DNA of 64,000 nt. Origin: Deltaproteobacteria bacterium. Its GTDB lineage: Bacteria; Desulfobacterota_D; UBA1144; Nemesobacterales; UBA2774. The position numbers and the translations under genes were made by a program. Where the stretch lies: assembly GCA_040223695.1 (NCBI GenBank), contig JAVKFU010000015.1:418534-482533 (forward strand), written 5' to 3'. A model generated the notes under the pieces. That model was given only the letters and a program-made list of their open reading frames with translations, was not told where the DNA came from and searched no databases. This document shows, piece by piece, positions 9,278 through 18,265 of this stretch. Every line of letters starts with the position of its first letter. Within the stretch, counting starts at the first letter, position 1.

Positions 9278-10303
9278 CTACTTGTATGCGATAGCCGCGC
9301 TGCACGGGCCCGCCAGGTGCAATACATCGAACTTCCTGAATCCCGCTTTGCCGCACCATTTACGGAAATCGGCCCCCGTAAAGTCAAACGCGTCTCCAAA
9401 CTCGATTAGCATATTAAGCGACATGAGCATTCCGAACGTATTCACTCGCCTTTCGTCGTCTATAAGATTTTCTACCGCAATCAACGCCCCGTTTTCGGGT
9501 AGAGCCTCGTAGGCAGACCTTATCAGGTGCATTTTGTTCTCCAGGTTCCAGTCATGGAGGATCATACCCATCGTAATTACGTCGGCTTTCGGCAGGGGGT
9601 CTTCGAAGAAATTGCCTGATACGGGTGTGACCCTCTCCGATAACCGGCTCTGCTCTATGTTCTTCCTCGCTATGGGCTCGACCGCGGGGAGGTCGAACGA
9701 GATACACCTCAGCTCCGGGTGCTTCTTCGCAACGACAATAGAAAGTAGCCCGGTCGCCCCGCCCACATCGCAGAGAGTTTTGTAAGGGGAGAAATCGAAC
9801 TTGTCGGCCAGGGCCTCGAAATTGGCGCGAGATAGGCCGCTCATCGCGCCCATGAACTGCTCGAGACGGGGCAGGTCGCTGTACAGGTCTTCGAACAGCG
9901 GCTTGTTGCTGTGCTTGATCTCGTTCTGGGGCTTTCCTGTCTTGAGAGCTTCTCCGAGGTCGTCCCAGTACCTATAAAGTCGCTCGTTCAGCATTTCGAG
10001 TATACCCCCTATATATGACGGGCTGTTTTTATCGAGGAAATGTCTTGATTGCTCCGAATTTCTATAAAGGGCCTCAGGCCCGTCGCCTGCCCTGTCGAGA
10101 TAGCCGAGGGAAACGAGAGTATCGAAGAAATCCCATATGCCCCTCGGATGAATGCCCAGTTTTTCCCCGAGCTCCGGGCCTGTCATTGCTTTATCCGCGA
10201 GCACTGTAAAGAGATCGAATTCGACTGCTGTGAGGAGGACTTTTGATTCCCAGAATCCGAACCCGGTGCTCAGTATTGAGGAAGGGTCTTTTGCGTTTGT
10301 CAT
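9278..10303 (-). CDS. O-methyltransferase, acetylserotonin/hydroxyneurosporene type
   Basis: 341-aa SAM-dependent methyltransferase with an N-terminal winged-helix dimerisation domain (residues ~15-90; LTAVEFDLFTVLADKA) and a C-terminal Rossmann domain. SAM motif I is CDVGGATGL near residue 178, and the conserved HDWN of this family is near 250. Relatives methylate hydroxyl groups on small aromatic or isoprenoid compounds. GGGAG lies 7 nt before the ATG. It is in the same orientation as, and ~160 nt downstream of, the B12-binding radical SAM gene, so the two may act in one small-molecule pathway. Substrate is unknown. Confidence 0.85.
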   Translation of the reverse strand: MTNAKDPSSILSTGFGFWESKVLLTAVEFDLFTVLADKAMTGPELGEKLGIHPRGIWDFFDTLVSLGYLDRAGDGPEALYRNSEQSRHFLDKNSPSYIGGILEMLNERLYRYWDDLGEALKTGKPQNEIKHSNKPLFEDLYSDLPRLEQFMGAMSGLSRANFEALADKFDFSPYKTLCDVGGATGLLSIVVAKKHPELRCISFDLPAVEPIARKNIEQSRLSERVTPVSGNFFEDPLPKADVITMGMILHDWNLENKMHLIRSAYEALPENGALIAVENLIDDERRVNTFGMLMSLNMLIEFGDAFDFTGADFRKWCGKAGFRKFDVLHLAGPCSAAIAYK

Positions 10304-10461
10304 TCTATACTCCCTGTTTAGTGGAATCGGACCGGTACTGTATTACAGATATTGTATACGGGAGCGAACGGGATTTCATTCGAATTTTTCTGTAACGAAT
10401 AAGTCCTGACCGTTTTGGCCGCGGGGGGGATGGCGAAGCATATTTGACCTCTGCTCCTGCT

Positions 10462-12336
10462 CTAACTCGCCAGCACGAGATTGAATACGGAAGAGTCTAT
10501 CTGCACCTTATCCCGCCATTTTTCGTGTACGGCTATGTATACCCTGTCGCCGTAACGGGAGAGCCTTTTGAATAGACGGTGCAGATGCTGACGCTGTGTC
10601 TCGTGGAATTCCTCTATATTAAGCGTTATGGATGAGGGCGTGTTCTTTAGCACGTTCTCAAGGTGTGGAGCCGCGCGCTCGAAAAATTCCCCGTCCAGCA
10701 TGCCCTTTATCGAAATCGACATATTGGCAGCCGTATTCTTTACCCTGTTAAGTGATACCTCCACAACTCCGTCGCTTAAATATCTCTGGAACGATCTTTC
10801 AAATGTTTCAAGGTGGTTCCTCGCAAGGCTGTGCTTCTCATCGCTCTCTTTAATGAAATGGCGGTCCACATAGTTCTTCATCGAAATGCCGACTGTCCAG
10901 TCCTGTATCACGAGCGGAATCAGTCCGGGTCTCGTGAAGGGGAAAGTCCTCATGAAATGATAGACCCTAGAAGGACCACCCGGGAAAATGCCCTTGAAGA
11001 AGAATTTCTTTAACGCCCTCAACTGATCGCCTATAGAGTACGTGCTCCTGAAAAGAGGATTATTCATAAACCTTGACTTGTTATTTATCCTGTCTGCGAT
11101 AGTTCTGTCGTCAAGCAGCCTGTAGTACAGCTCACGATAGCCCTCCACCATTTCTTCGTAAGACATCTGTTTGGGTACGAGGTTCGTGCCGAGTTTCGTA
11201 TTATCGGTCCCGCTTGCCGTTTTGATGAGCCTGCCGTCTTTTTCGAGACGCTCGTAGAGAGGAGTTTTCGGCACCGCTGTCAGGAGCCCTATCATCGCGG
11301 CCTGTATCCCTGAATTCTGAATAAAGTTGTACTGAAGATCGAAAGTTCTTACCGTATCGTTGTCAAAACCTATTATAAATCCGGCTAGCACCTCTATTCC
11401 GTAGCTGTACACGTGCCTGATTGAATCGAGTATATTAGCCCTGGTATTCTGGAATTTAAGTGTCTCCTTCAGGCTGTCCTCATCGGGCGACTCAATTCCT
11501 ATAAACACCCACCCGAAGTTCGCCTCCTTAAAAAGCTGAAGGAGTTCGTCGTCCTGCGCGAGATTGAGCGACGCTTCCGTGCCGAAGAGGAATTTATAGT
11601 TATGCTCCTTCTGATAATCCCTTAGATAAGACATCAGTTTTTTGGCGACAGGTTTATTCCCGATCAGATTGTCGTCCACGAAAAATACGTTCGTTATGTT
11701 TAATTTTCGAAGCTCGTCCAGCTCCCTTCCAACCTGGTCGAATGATTTCACCCTCGGTTTCCGCCCGAACATGACGATAATATCGCAGAACTCACAGCGG
11801 TAGGGGCAGCCTCTTGAAAACTGAAGACTCACGGCCTGATACCTGTCGAGTTTCAAGAGGTCAAACCTGGGCGTGGGAGAATCCTCGAGCGATACTTCTT
11901 CCGTCTCCTGGTATAGCTTTCCGGGTGCGCCTTTTTCAAAGTCGTCGCAGAATTTCTTCCATATATACTCGGCCTCTCCGGCGATCACCGTATCGGCCAG
12001 TTCTTCGAAATATTCCGGGCAAAGGGACGCGTAGCTCCCCCCGGCGACGACGTAGTGTCCGTGGTTTTTGTAAAATTTGAGCAGCTCTTTTTGCCTTTTG
12101 AACTGAACACCCATGCCGCAGATGCCGATAATATCAGCTTTTGGGTCGAGGGGGATGGATTCTATATTTTCGTCTATAATCTCCACTTCCCAGCCGGGGG
12201 GACAGAGTGCTGCGAGAGTGGCGAGTCCCAGAGGCGGGTTGATCGTCCTCACGTCAGCGGGCATAACATTCTCAACAGCCCATTTAAAGCTCCAGAAGCT
12301 TTCGGGAAATCTCGGGTTTATCAGAATTATTTTCAT
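10462..12336 (-). CDS. B12-binding radical SAM enzyme with DUF4070-like C-terminus
   Basis: 624 aa. Residues 1-150 form a cobalamin-binding-like fold beginning KIILINPRFPESFW, with GICGMGVQF. The radical SAM domain has SRGCPYRCEFCDI near residue 178 (CxxxCxxC). The following region, with IIGFDND and a YRELYYRLL helix, looks like DUF4070, the C-terminal domain found in hopanoid C-2 methylase HpnP and relatives. A further ~100 residues at the end are unassigned. The start has GGGGAGG at 5 nt. I infer methylation or rearrangement of an unactivated carbon; naming it hpnP would be premature. Confidence 0.82.
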   Translation of the reverse strand: MKIILINPRFPESFWSFKWAVENVMPADVRTINPPLGLATLAALCPPGWEVEIIDENIESIPLDPKADIIGICGMGVQFKRQKELLKFYKNHGHYVVAGGSYASLCPEYFEELADTVIAGEAEYIWKKFCDDFEKGAPGKLYQETEEVSLEDSPTPRFDLLKLDRYQAVSLQFSRGCPYRCEFCDIIVMFGRKPRVKSFDQVGRELDELRKLNITNVFFVDDNLIGNKPVAKKLMSYLRDYQKEHNYKFLFGTEASLNLAQDDELLQLFKEANFGWVFIGIESPDEDSLKETLKFQNTRANILDSIRHVYSYGIEVLAGFIIGFDNDTVRTFDLQYNFIQNSGIQAAMIGLLTAVPKTPLYERLEKDGRLIKTASGTDNTKLGTNLVPKQMSYEEMVEGYRELYYRLLDDRTIADRINNKSRFMNNPLFRSTYSIGDQLRALKKFFFKGIFPGGPSRVYHFMRTFPFTRPGLIPLVIQDWTVGISMKNYVDRHFIKESDEKHSLARNHLETFERSFQRYLSDGVVEVSLNRVKNTAANMSISIKGMLDGEFFERAAPHLENVLKNTPSSITLNIEEFHETQRQHLHRLFKRLSRYGDRVYIAVHEKWRDKVQIDSSVFNLVLAS

Positions 12337-12516
12337 ACGTCCTCCCCTCGGACAATGCAGTTTTTAGATAACAATTCAAAGTAATCCTATGATACTATGA
12401 TCATAGTCCATTTTAGATTATTTTGGAATGATTATCAATAATTAATAAGGGTGACGGGCGTCGAATCAGGGGGAATATCCCCGGCTGATCAGTTTTAGCT
12501 TCTTTCGGCAGGGGGT

Positions 12517-13005
12517 CTATTCAGGCATTCTCAGGAGCTCGGGCGAGACGATTATTCCGGTGCTGTCCGCGTAGGCATATTCTCCGGGATTAAATGTTAC
12601 ACCCCCGAAAGTCACCGGTACGTTTAAATCCCCTACCCCTTTCCTTTCCGTCTTCAGAGGAATCGCTCCAAGGGCCATTACTCCTATATTCATGCTGCCG
12701 ATGGGATCAACGTCACGTATTGCGCCGTAAATTATAAATCCCTCCCATCCGTTTCCGAGGGCGTTTTCGGCGATGAGGTCTCCGAGCAGCGCTTTCCGCA
12801 GGGAACCTTCCCCGTCAACGACGAGGACCTTGCCGTGTCCCGGTTTTCCGGCTGCTTCCTTTACGATAGAGTTGTCTTCAAAGCATTTAGCGGTAACTAT
12901 CTCCCCTCCGAATGAGCTTTTGCCCCCGAAGCTTCTGAAAACAGGGTCTACCACTTTGATAAGGCCGGGGTATGCGTCGCAAAGATCGGGTGTCGAATAT
13001 TTCAC
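12517..13005 (-). CDS. rraA: RraA family protein (RNase E regulator / aldolase fold)
   Basis: 162 aa, collinear with enterobacterial Rra[13 protein letters not shown] at the start, then [41 protein letters not shown] and [15 protein letters not shown]. The fold is shared with class II pyruvate aldolases; the metal/substrate GAIRD segment and the [13 protein letters not shown] region are intact. It could bind RNase E or act as a 4-hydroxy-4-methyl-2-oxoglutarate aldolase. The start is GTG with an upstream ACGGAGA. It is followed by unrelated leftward genes. Confidence 0.87.
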   Translation of the reverse strand: MKYSTPDLCDAYPGLIKVVDPVFRSFGGKSSFGGEIVTAKCFEDNSIVKEAAGKPGHGKVLVVDGEGSLRKALLGDLIAENALGNGWEGFIIYGAIRDVDPIGSMNIGVMALGAIPLKTERKGVGDLNVPVTFGGVTFNPGEYAYADSTGIIVSPELLRMPE

Positions 13006-13062
13006 GTAAATCGGTCTCCGTGAGTATTGGGTTTTTTATACCAAAGGGGTCTCTTCGGTTCG

Positions 13063-13566
13063 CTACCATAGCTTCTTCGGGTAGTCGAAATTAAGAAGCT
13101 CTCCCGTTCCTTTTTTTATGCCGGACCATTTTTTAACATTAAATCGAAGCAGAGCCACTCCGCAAGTAGGCACGTTATCGATACTTGACCCGCTCAGCTC
13201 GTTTACGAGTCGGGTGATTGCGGGATTGTGCCCGACGAGCATTATGGTTTGGTATACGTCATCGAAGCCTCTTATTACCTCGATAATATCGGACGAATCG
13301 AACGAGTACAGGTCTTCGTCTATTTTCACCTCGGATTTCTTAAAACCGAGCTCGGCGGCTATTTCCCGCGCCGTTTTATAAGCGCGTACGGCGGGACTCG
13401 ATATTATCACTTCGGGACGCGCTTCATAGCCCGCGAGATGTTTTCCCATTCTGGGAGCGTCCGCTTTCCCCCGCTTGTTAAGCGGTCTTTCTATGTCTTC
13501 GATATTAGCGTCGTCCCAGCTCGACTTTGCGTGCCGCACCAGAAAAAGTGTTTTCGTATCCGCCAT
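13063..13566 (-). CDS. SixA-type histidine phosphatase
   Basis: 167-aa member of the histidine phosphatase (phosphoglycerate mutase-like) superfamily. The catalytic LVRHAKSSW is at residues 9-17 and the second histidine is in MLVGHNPAITRL near 120. The small size and the KSSW context match SixA-like protein-histidine or small-molecule phosphatases. GGAAG lies ~10 nt before the ATG. The target is unknown; no phosphotransfer protein sits next to it. Confidence 0.85.
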   Translation of the reverse strand: MADTKTLFLVRHAKSSWDDANIEDIERPLNKRGKADAPRMGKHLAGYEARPEVIISSPAVRAYKTAREIAAELGFKKSEVKIDEDLYSFDSSDIIEVIRGFDDVYQTIMLVGHNPAITRLVNELSGSSIDNVPTCGVALLRFNVKKWSGIKKGTGELLNFDYPKKLW

Positions 13567-13627
13567 GAGAATTATATCTTCCTTAAACTTTCACCCGCCG
13601 CGCGTAAGACAAAACATAAAGAACGGC

Positions 13628-14116
13628 TCAGGACCAGGGCTCTCTGTAGTAATAGACGAAGTTGGCGACCTTCGGACGCTCTGTCCACCCCATTTTCTTA
13701 TAGAACCCGAATTTGTATGAAGGTTTTTCCTTTCCGTTAGTCAGCATGAGCCTCATGCACCCCCTCTCTTCCCCTTCTTTCATTACGTGCTCGATAAGCG
13801 CCCTCCCTGTTCCCTTGCCGCCGGCCGAAGGGCTTACGAATACGTCTGAGACATATCCTTCCCAGCTTCCCAGCATAACGAACGGGACCCAATGGACGGT
13901 TGTAAAGCCGACTACGTTTTCTTCTTCGTCGACCGCGACGAGCATCGAATGTCCTTCTTTGTCTCTGTCGCAATGCTCTATCAGCCCCTCGATCGGCTGT
14001 GATACTTCCTCCAGAGGAAGGGAGTTCCTCTTCTCCGACCACCCGATCTCCCTCAGTATTTCCGCCATGCGTGCCGCGTCCCCTGTTTTTGCTTTCCGTA
14101 TCGTTATTTCAGACAT
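13628..14116 (-). CDS. GNAT family N-acetyltransferase
   Basis: 162-aa GNAT-fold acetyltransferase. The N-terminal IRKAKTGDAARMAEILREI is typical, and the acetyl-CoA pyrophosphate loop reads VSPSAGGKGTGRALIEHV near residues 93-110. The C-terminal YKFGFYKKMGW is the usual GNAT ending. GGGAG precedes the ATG by ~8 nt. The acceptor (amine, peptide or antibiotic) cannot be told. Confidence 0.87.
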   Translation of the reverse strand: MSEITIRKAKTGDAARMAEILREIGWSEKRNSLPLEEVSQPIEGLIEHCDRDKEGHSMLVAVDEEENVVGFTTVHWVPFVMLGSWEGYVSDVFVSPSAGGKGTGRALIEHVMKEGEERGCMRLMLTNGKEKPSYKFGFYKKMGWTERPKVANFVYYYREPWS

Positions 14117-14345
14117 CCGGCGCTCCCTCGAATTGAAAGTATTTACCAGAGTAGAATATCAAAATAAACGCAGAAGTGAATAAACGAATTGATTGATAAA
14201 TAGATTTGCTCCCCGGATTTAATGTTGTAAGGACTCGCCAAGTCTGATAATGTGTGTGCAGTTATCAGTTTATTATTCTAACGCCTTCTCCAGCCTGCAA
14301 GCTTTATATGGCGTACTTGAGAAATGTTTGATGGAGGATGAATAT

Positions 14346-15179
14346 ATGCGCGCATCAAGTTACAAACTAAAAAACTTCGGTCTGGATTCTTTCCTGTTTT
14401 ATTTTTTCTGCTTTTCCGCCCTGGCTTTCATGACATATCAGTCAAACGCGCTTGGAATTGAGTTTGAGGTTAACAGCGCGTCCGGGCCTTTCATCTCCGC
14501 GGAGCAAGAGGTACTCTGGGACCAGACTGACAACGTATCGGGATTTGCCATACCGTCTCAGAATTTTACGGACCCGGGCGGAGTCAATGATGCGTTTGAC
14601 AGTCTCGCGGCCGACGATTTTCTGATCCCGGGCCCTTTATCCTGGAGCGTTCAAACCGTCACCGCGCTTGGTTTTTATAACTGCCCCTGTCAGGCGGATT
14701 CGGTAAATATAATTTTTTTTGCTGATGACGGAGGGCTGCCCGGAGAAGACGTTCCCGGCTGCAATTATCAGGGAATCCAGCCTGCGGACGCGAGCAATCC
14801 TAATTTAACTACTGACCTTCCGGAGCCCTGCTTGCTGGAGCCGGGCGTTTATTGGGTTACCGTACAGGTAAATATGCCCGCTGACGGTACGGACCAGTGG
14901 TTTTTCAGCGAGAGAACGGTTCAGACTCTCAGCCCTTTTGCGTTCGAGAATCCGGGAGACGGGTTCTCTACAGGGTGCGTTACGTTCTCACCCGCTCAGG
15001 CGGAATGCGGCGCTACTTCTCCGGACCTGAACTTCCGGATTATCGGAGATGAGGTTCAACCGCAGGTTATCACCAATATTCCCTCGCTCCGCGAATGGGG
15101 AATGATTATAATGGCCGCGGTCTTGGGACTGATGGCAACTGCGGCTATTGCTGTGAGAAAAAGGGGAATCAAAGTATAA
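14346..15179 (+). CDS. Exported IPTL-CTERM sorting-domain protein
   Basis: 277-aa surface protein. The ATG has GGAGG 8 nt upstream and is followed by a hydrophobic export segment (FLFYFFCFSALAF). The extracellular part is rich in Asp, Pro, Gly and paired cysteines (FYNCPCQADS, VPGCNY, EPCLLE). The C-terminus has the tripartite sorting signal: a variant IPSLREWG motif, a TM helix (MIIMAAVLGLMATAAIAV) and the basic tail RKRGIKV. IPTL-CTERM proteins are processed by exosortase-like enzymes; none is in this window. No catalytic motif is visible. Confidence 0.85.
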   Translation: MRASSYKLKNFGLDSFLFYFFCFSALAFMTYQSNALGIEFEVNSASGPFISAEQEVLWDQTDNVSGFAIPSQNFTDPGGVNDAFDSLAADDFLIPGPLSWSVQTVTALGFYNCPCQADSVNIIFFADDGGLPGEDVPGCNYQGIQPADASNPNLTTDLPEPCLLEPGVYWVTVQVNMPADGTDQWFFSERTVQTLSPFAFENPGDGFSTGCVTFSPAQAECGATSPDLNFRIIGDEVQPQVITNIPSLREWGMIIMAAVLGLMATAAIAVRKRGIKV

Positions 15180-15445
15180 CTCTCTCAATATCTCTAACGA
15201 GAAAAAGTAGTGAACAGAAGGACGGAGAGCTTTAGGTTTTCCGCGCGGTTCCCGTTTTCGAATTACATTTTAAGAGCTATTTCTGTATAACGGCATAAAC
15301 CCGAGGGTATGGGACTTATTACGACGCTTTAAAGAAGATGTTTTTCAAAAGCTTCCCGACCTGCAAATCACATACTTATGCGAAGAGACAGCTTGACACT
15401 CGAATAGTAATGTTTCTAAAATTGATATATTTATCGGAGGCTCTT

Positions 15446-16033
15446 ATGAAAAAAGTTCTTTTTGTATACGTTATGGTTGTGATTTCAGGACTACCGTTTA
15501 GCTCCGATACATCGGCGGAGTCTAAAAGCGGTAGCGAAAGCGGAAAGGTATGCAACAATGAATACGTACTTTGCACATCGGCGCCCTGTATTCCGGATCC
15601 AAGCAGTCCTGACTCAAAGGCAATTTGCAGCTGTGAAGTAAACAGAGGCCCGAACTTCGGAATGTCGGATTGCGAAGCTCGTAAACCATCGACTGATTCA
15701 AACGGGGTTAAAAAAGCACTCTCGACATACTCGTTTGCTCAGGCTCCTGCAAAGCCCGTACTCTCGTGTCCCGAGGGAAAGCCCTGGACCGATTGCCTCG
15801 ATCAACCCTGCATCGTGGATCCGATAAACCCGCTAAAGGCTATATGTACGTGCAGGATAGTACGTGACCGGCCCTTTGTTACATATGGAGGGGAATGTAA
15901 TACGTTTACGTGCGATAACGCTTATTGGTCGGCTGCGACTCTTGCATCATTTATGGAGGGTAGTTCGATGCTGGCCGAGGCAATGGGGCTTGAGAGCATT
16001 CCGGCTGCATTTTGTCCCGGCATGAAGCCATAG
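15446..16033 (+). CDS. Secreted Cys-rich protein with two tandem CxC modules
   Basis: 195 aa with a signal peptide (KKVLFVYVMVVISGLPFSS) and a GGAGG Shine-Dalgarno 5 nt before the ATG. Two homologous cysteine modules are visible. The first has cysteines spaced x6, x4, x12 and then CSC (ending KAICSC). The second has x8, x4, x11 and then CTC (ending KAICTC). Each carries a PCI-DP-P core. Further cysteines near the end bring the total to about 14. Disulfide-rich and probably periplasmic or extracellular. I do not recognise a family. Confidence 0.75.
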   Translation: MKKVLFVYVMVVISGLPFSSDTSAESKSGSESGKVCNNEYVLCTSAPCIPDPSSPDSKAICSCEVNRGPNFGMSDCEARKPSTDSNGVKKALSTYSFAQAPAKPVLSCPEGKPWTDCLDQPCIVDPINPLKAICTCRIVRDRPFVTYGGECNTFTCDNAYWSAATLASFMEGSSMLAEAMGLESIPAAFCPGMKP

Positions 16034-16158
16034 AATAAACTCAATAGTGTTTCCGTATATTGCATGCGTTAATTACTCATGATTTTTTGAATCTCGGAAA
16101 CCTTTCTCTCATCATAAAGTTTAAATATTTAATAATCATTCAGACAGGAGGTAGTATC

Positions 16159-16773
16159 ATGAAATTACTCAAGGGATTTGTTTCGGTCCTGCTTATAGCA
16201 GGCGCTCTCGCTTTCTCAGGAGCATCAGAGCCACGTGCGGAAGTCGTCGAGTACGTAATCGACCCCGCCCATTCGCAGGTTATATTCAAGGTGAAGCATA
16301 TGGGCATCAGCACGGTAACGGGAAGGTTCGACGAGTTTGAGGGTTCTTATGCTTTCGATGAGGAGAACCCGGGCGATTCGAAGGTTGATGCCGTTATCAC
16401 GACTTCCAGCATAGATACTAATGAGGATGACAGGGACGATCACCTGAAGTCACCCGATTTCCTCGACGTGGAGAAAAACCCGACCATTACGTTTAAGAGT
16501 AAAGAGGTGAAGAAAGGAGAGGGAAAAGAATTTACGATTGTCGGCGATCTTACTATTAACGGCGTCACAAAAGAGGTTGAGCTCGACGCCGAATACGGCG
16601 GAAGCGCTACCGACCCGAGGGGTAACGAACGCACCGCTTTCACTGCCGAGACGACGATAGACAGAAAGGATTACGGAATTACGTGGAACAAAACGCTTGA
16701 CGCGGGAGGGCTGGTCGTAGGAAACGATGTCAAGATTATTCTCGAAGTTGAAGGCATTAAAAAGAAGAGCTGA
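16159..16773 (+). CDS. YceI family periplasmic protein
   Basis: 204-aa YceI-like lipocalin-fold protein with a signal peptide (KLLKGFVSVLLIAGALAF). Hallmarks are YVIDPAHSQVIFKVKHMGIS, then GRFDEFEG, DDRDDHLKSPDFLD and FTAETTIDRKDYGI. The family binds isoprenoid lipids such as polyprenyl chains in the periplasm and is linked to stress or quinone handling. A strong GGAGG is 7 nt before the ATG at 16159. A bidirectional hairpin follows. Confidence 0.92.
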   Translation: MKLLKGFVSVLLIAGALAFSGASEPRAEVVEYVIDPAHSQVIFKVKHMGISTVTGRFDEFEGSYAFDEENPGDSKVDAVITTSSIDTNEDDRDDHLKSPDFLDVEKNPTITFKSKEVKKGEGKEFTIVGDLTINGVTKEVELDAEYGGSATDPRGNERTAFTAETTIDRKDYGITWNKTLDAGGLVVGNDVKIILEVEGIKKKS

Positions 16774-16796
16774 CGACCGATAATAAGGTTAGTATA

Positions 16797-16830
16797 AGCC
16801 GGGGAGGTGTCCTGAAACGCCTCCCCGGCT
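16797..16830. terminator. Bidirectional hairpin terminator
   Basis: Perfect 11-bp stem (AGCCGGGGAGG with CCTCCCCGGCT) around a 12-nt loop, between the convergent yceI gene and the secreted-protein gene. On the plus strand it is followed by GTCTTT. Probably ends both transcripts. Confidence 0.8.
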
Positions 16831-16847
16831 GTCTTTACACTCGATAA

Positions 16848-17543
16848 TCAGGGCTGGTTTTGCTTCATTAATTCTCTCATATCGGTTTCTGTAATTTTTG
16901 CGTTGCCGATTTTACAAATGTCCCCCGGCTCGGATGCGTTTCTCTTTACCTCAACGGCGGTTTCCTTTATCGATACGCCCGCCGTATCCACGGAAGACTC
17001 TACAGTTATCAGGTCTTCCGTAACACAGGCCCTGGCCCCTCCCTTCAATTCCCATTCTTTACACTTTTCCCCGTTCACGACCGTTTCACCTGTAACCTTG
17101 CCTCCCATCCCGGTCATAAACTCTTCGCTGAACTCTTTAGGGTCTCTGCCCTGCATGCTCTTATATATCTCTCCGAACATGGGGTTTTTCATCTTGGTGC
17201 CCGTATTATCGTCCAGGTTGATAGTGTATATCCACTGCTCGCCGTTATCGATAAGGGTTATGATTTTTTCGTTCTTTTTGATGCTCCCCACATTGGCCAT
17301 CGTAATTTCGGATACCTCTTTCCAGCAGATTGTTCTTCCCCAGTCCTTGGAGTACTGGATCTTCTCTCCTTCGACGTTCCCCTCGATCTTGTACTTGGCG
17401 CTGTAGGTTTTAAGGGGATGAAGCTTCTGCTCTTGCGCATGCGAGTCCAATATCGGCCCTCCGAGAAATAACAGAGCAATTGACAATGAGAATACATATA
17501 TCATGCAGTACTTCATATATGATGTATTACCGACTGTCAACAT
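16848..17543 (-). CDS. Secreted protein of unknown function, beta-rich
   Basis: 231 aa with an N-terminal export signal (MIYVFSLSIALLFLGG) ending near SHAQEQ. Downstream is a string of short beta-type segments (YSAKYKIEGNVEGEK, ITLIDNGEQWIYTINL, GGKVTGETVVNGEKCKEW). This pattern resembles DUF4412-like or LolA-like periplasmic proteins, but I cannot assign one. The ATG at 17543 has GGAGG at 7 nt, better than an internal Met 9 residues later. The C-terminus is charged. Confidence 0.7.
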   Translation of the reverse strand: MLTVGNTSYMKYCMIYVFSLSIALLFLGGPILDSHAQEQKLHPLKTYSAKYKIEGNVEGEKIQYSKDWGRTICWKEVSEITMANVGSIKKNEKIITLIDNGEQWIYTINLDDNTGTKMKNPMFGEIYKSMQGRDPKEFSEEFMTGMGGKVTGETVVNGEKCKEWELKGGARACVTEDLITVESSVDTAGVSIKETAVEVKRNASEPGDICKIGNAKITETDMRELMKQNQP

Positions 17544-17582
17544 TGAAATACCTCCGGTTTCCTTTAATTAGAGATGAAGTTC

Positions 17583-18239
17583 TCAGAATTTTCTTATCTC
17601 CAGTGTGTTTATTTTATCCGTAACGTCCAGATATGCGTACGAGCGCGTACCCAGAGGCCCCGGGTTCACTATTTTTGTAGCCCCGATCTCGTCAATTCCC
17701 GGCGCCTCGTGTATATGGCCGGTAAAACATACGAGAGGCTGTATTTTTTCGATGAATTCCCTTACGCTTGAGCTCCCTACGTGGACTCCGCTTGAAAGTT
17801 TGTCGCTGGACGTGTTCAGAGGCGGCTGGTGTGAAACTAGAATCACGGGAACGCCCGTATCGGAATCCCAGACGGATTTCTCGAGAATATCGGTCAGTTC
17901 CTCTTCGGAATACTCATTGGGTGTCTTGGTCGGACAGGGGAGCGACCCGCCCGCCCCTATGACAGATAAACCGTCGAGCTTCACGCTCTGCCCGTGTAGA
18001 TTCATATTCCGTGCGAACAGGTAATCGTCTATTTCCTTCGTATCACAGTTCCCGGTAACCGCCAGAATTTCCCCGTTATAGGTCTTTATTAATTCTATGA
18101 TCTCCTCTGCGTCTTTCTCGCCTCCGAATTGCGTCAGGTCTCCTCCGATGATTACGAGATCCGAGTTTGAAAGCACTTCGCCCAACTCGTTGATAGGTTC
18201 AGCATTGCCGTGAATATCCACTATGTATGTTATAATCAT
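17583..18239 (-). CDS. Cytoplasmic metallophosphoesterase family protein
   Basis: 218-aa calcineurin-like phosphoesterase without a signal peptide. Metal motifs in order are IVDIHGN, GGDLTQFG, VTGNCD (the GNHD site with Cys in place of His), LVSHQPP and FTGHIHE, with a VNPGPLG tail typical of the YfcE-like subgroup. It follows the diadenylate cyclase-domain gene by 26 nt and is probably co-transcribed, which raises the possibility that it acts on a nucleotide; that link is inference only. Confidence 0.85.
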   Translation of the reverse strand: MIITYIVDIHGNAEPINELGEVLSNSDLVIIGGDLTQFGGEKDAEEIIELIKTYNGEILAVTGNCDTKEIDDYLFARNMNLHGQSVKLDGLSVIGAGGSLPCPTKTPNEYSEEELTDILEKSVWDSDTGVPVILVSHQPPLNTSSDKLSSGVHVGSSSVREFIEKIQPLVCFTGHIHEAPGIDEIGATKIVNPGPLGTRSYAYLDVTDKINTLEIRKF

Positions 18240-18265
18240 GATTTATTTCCCCGGGGAATGAATAG

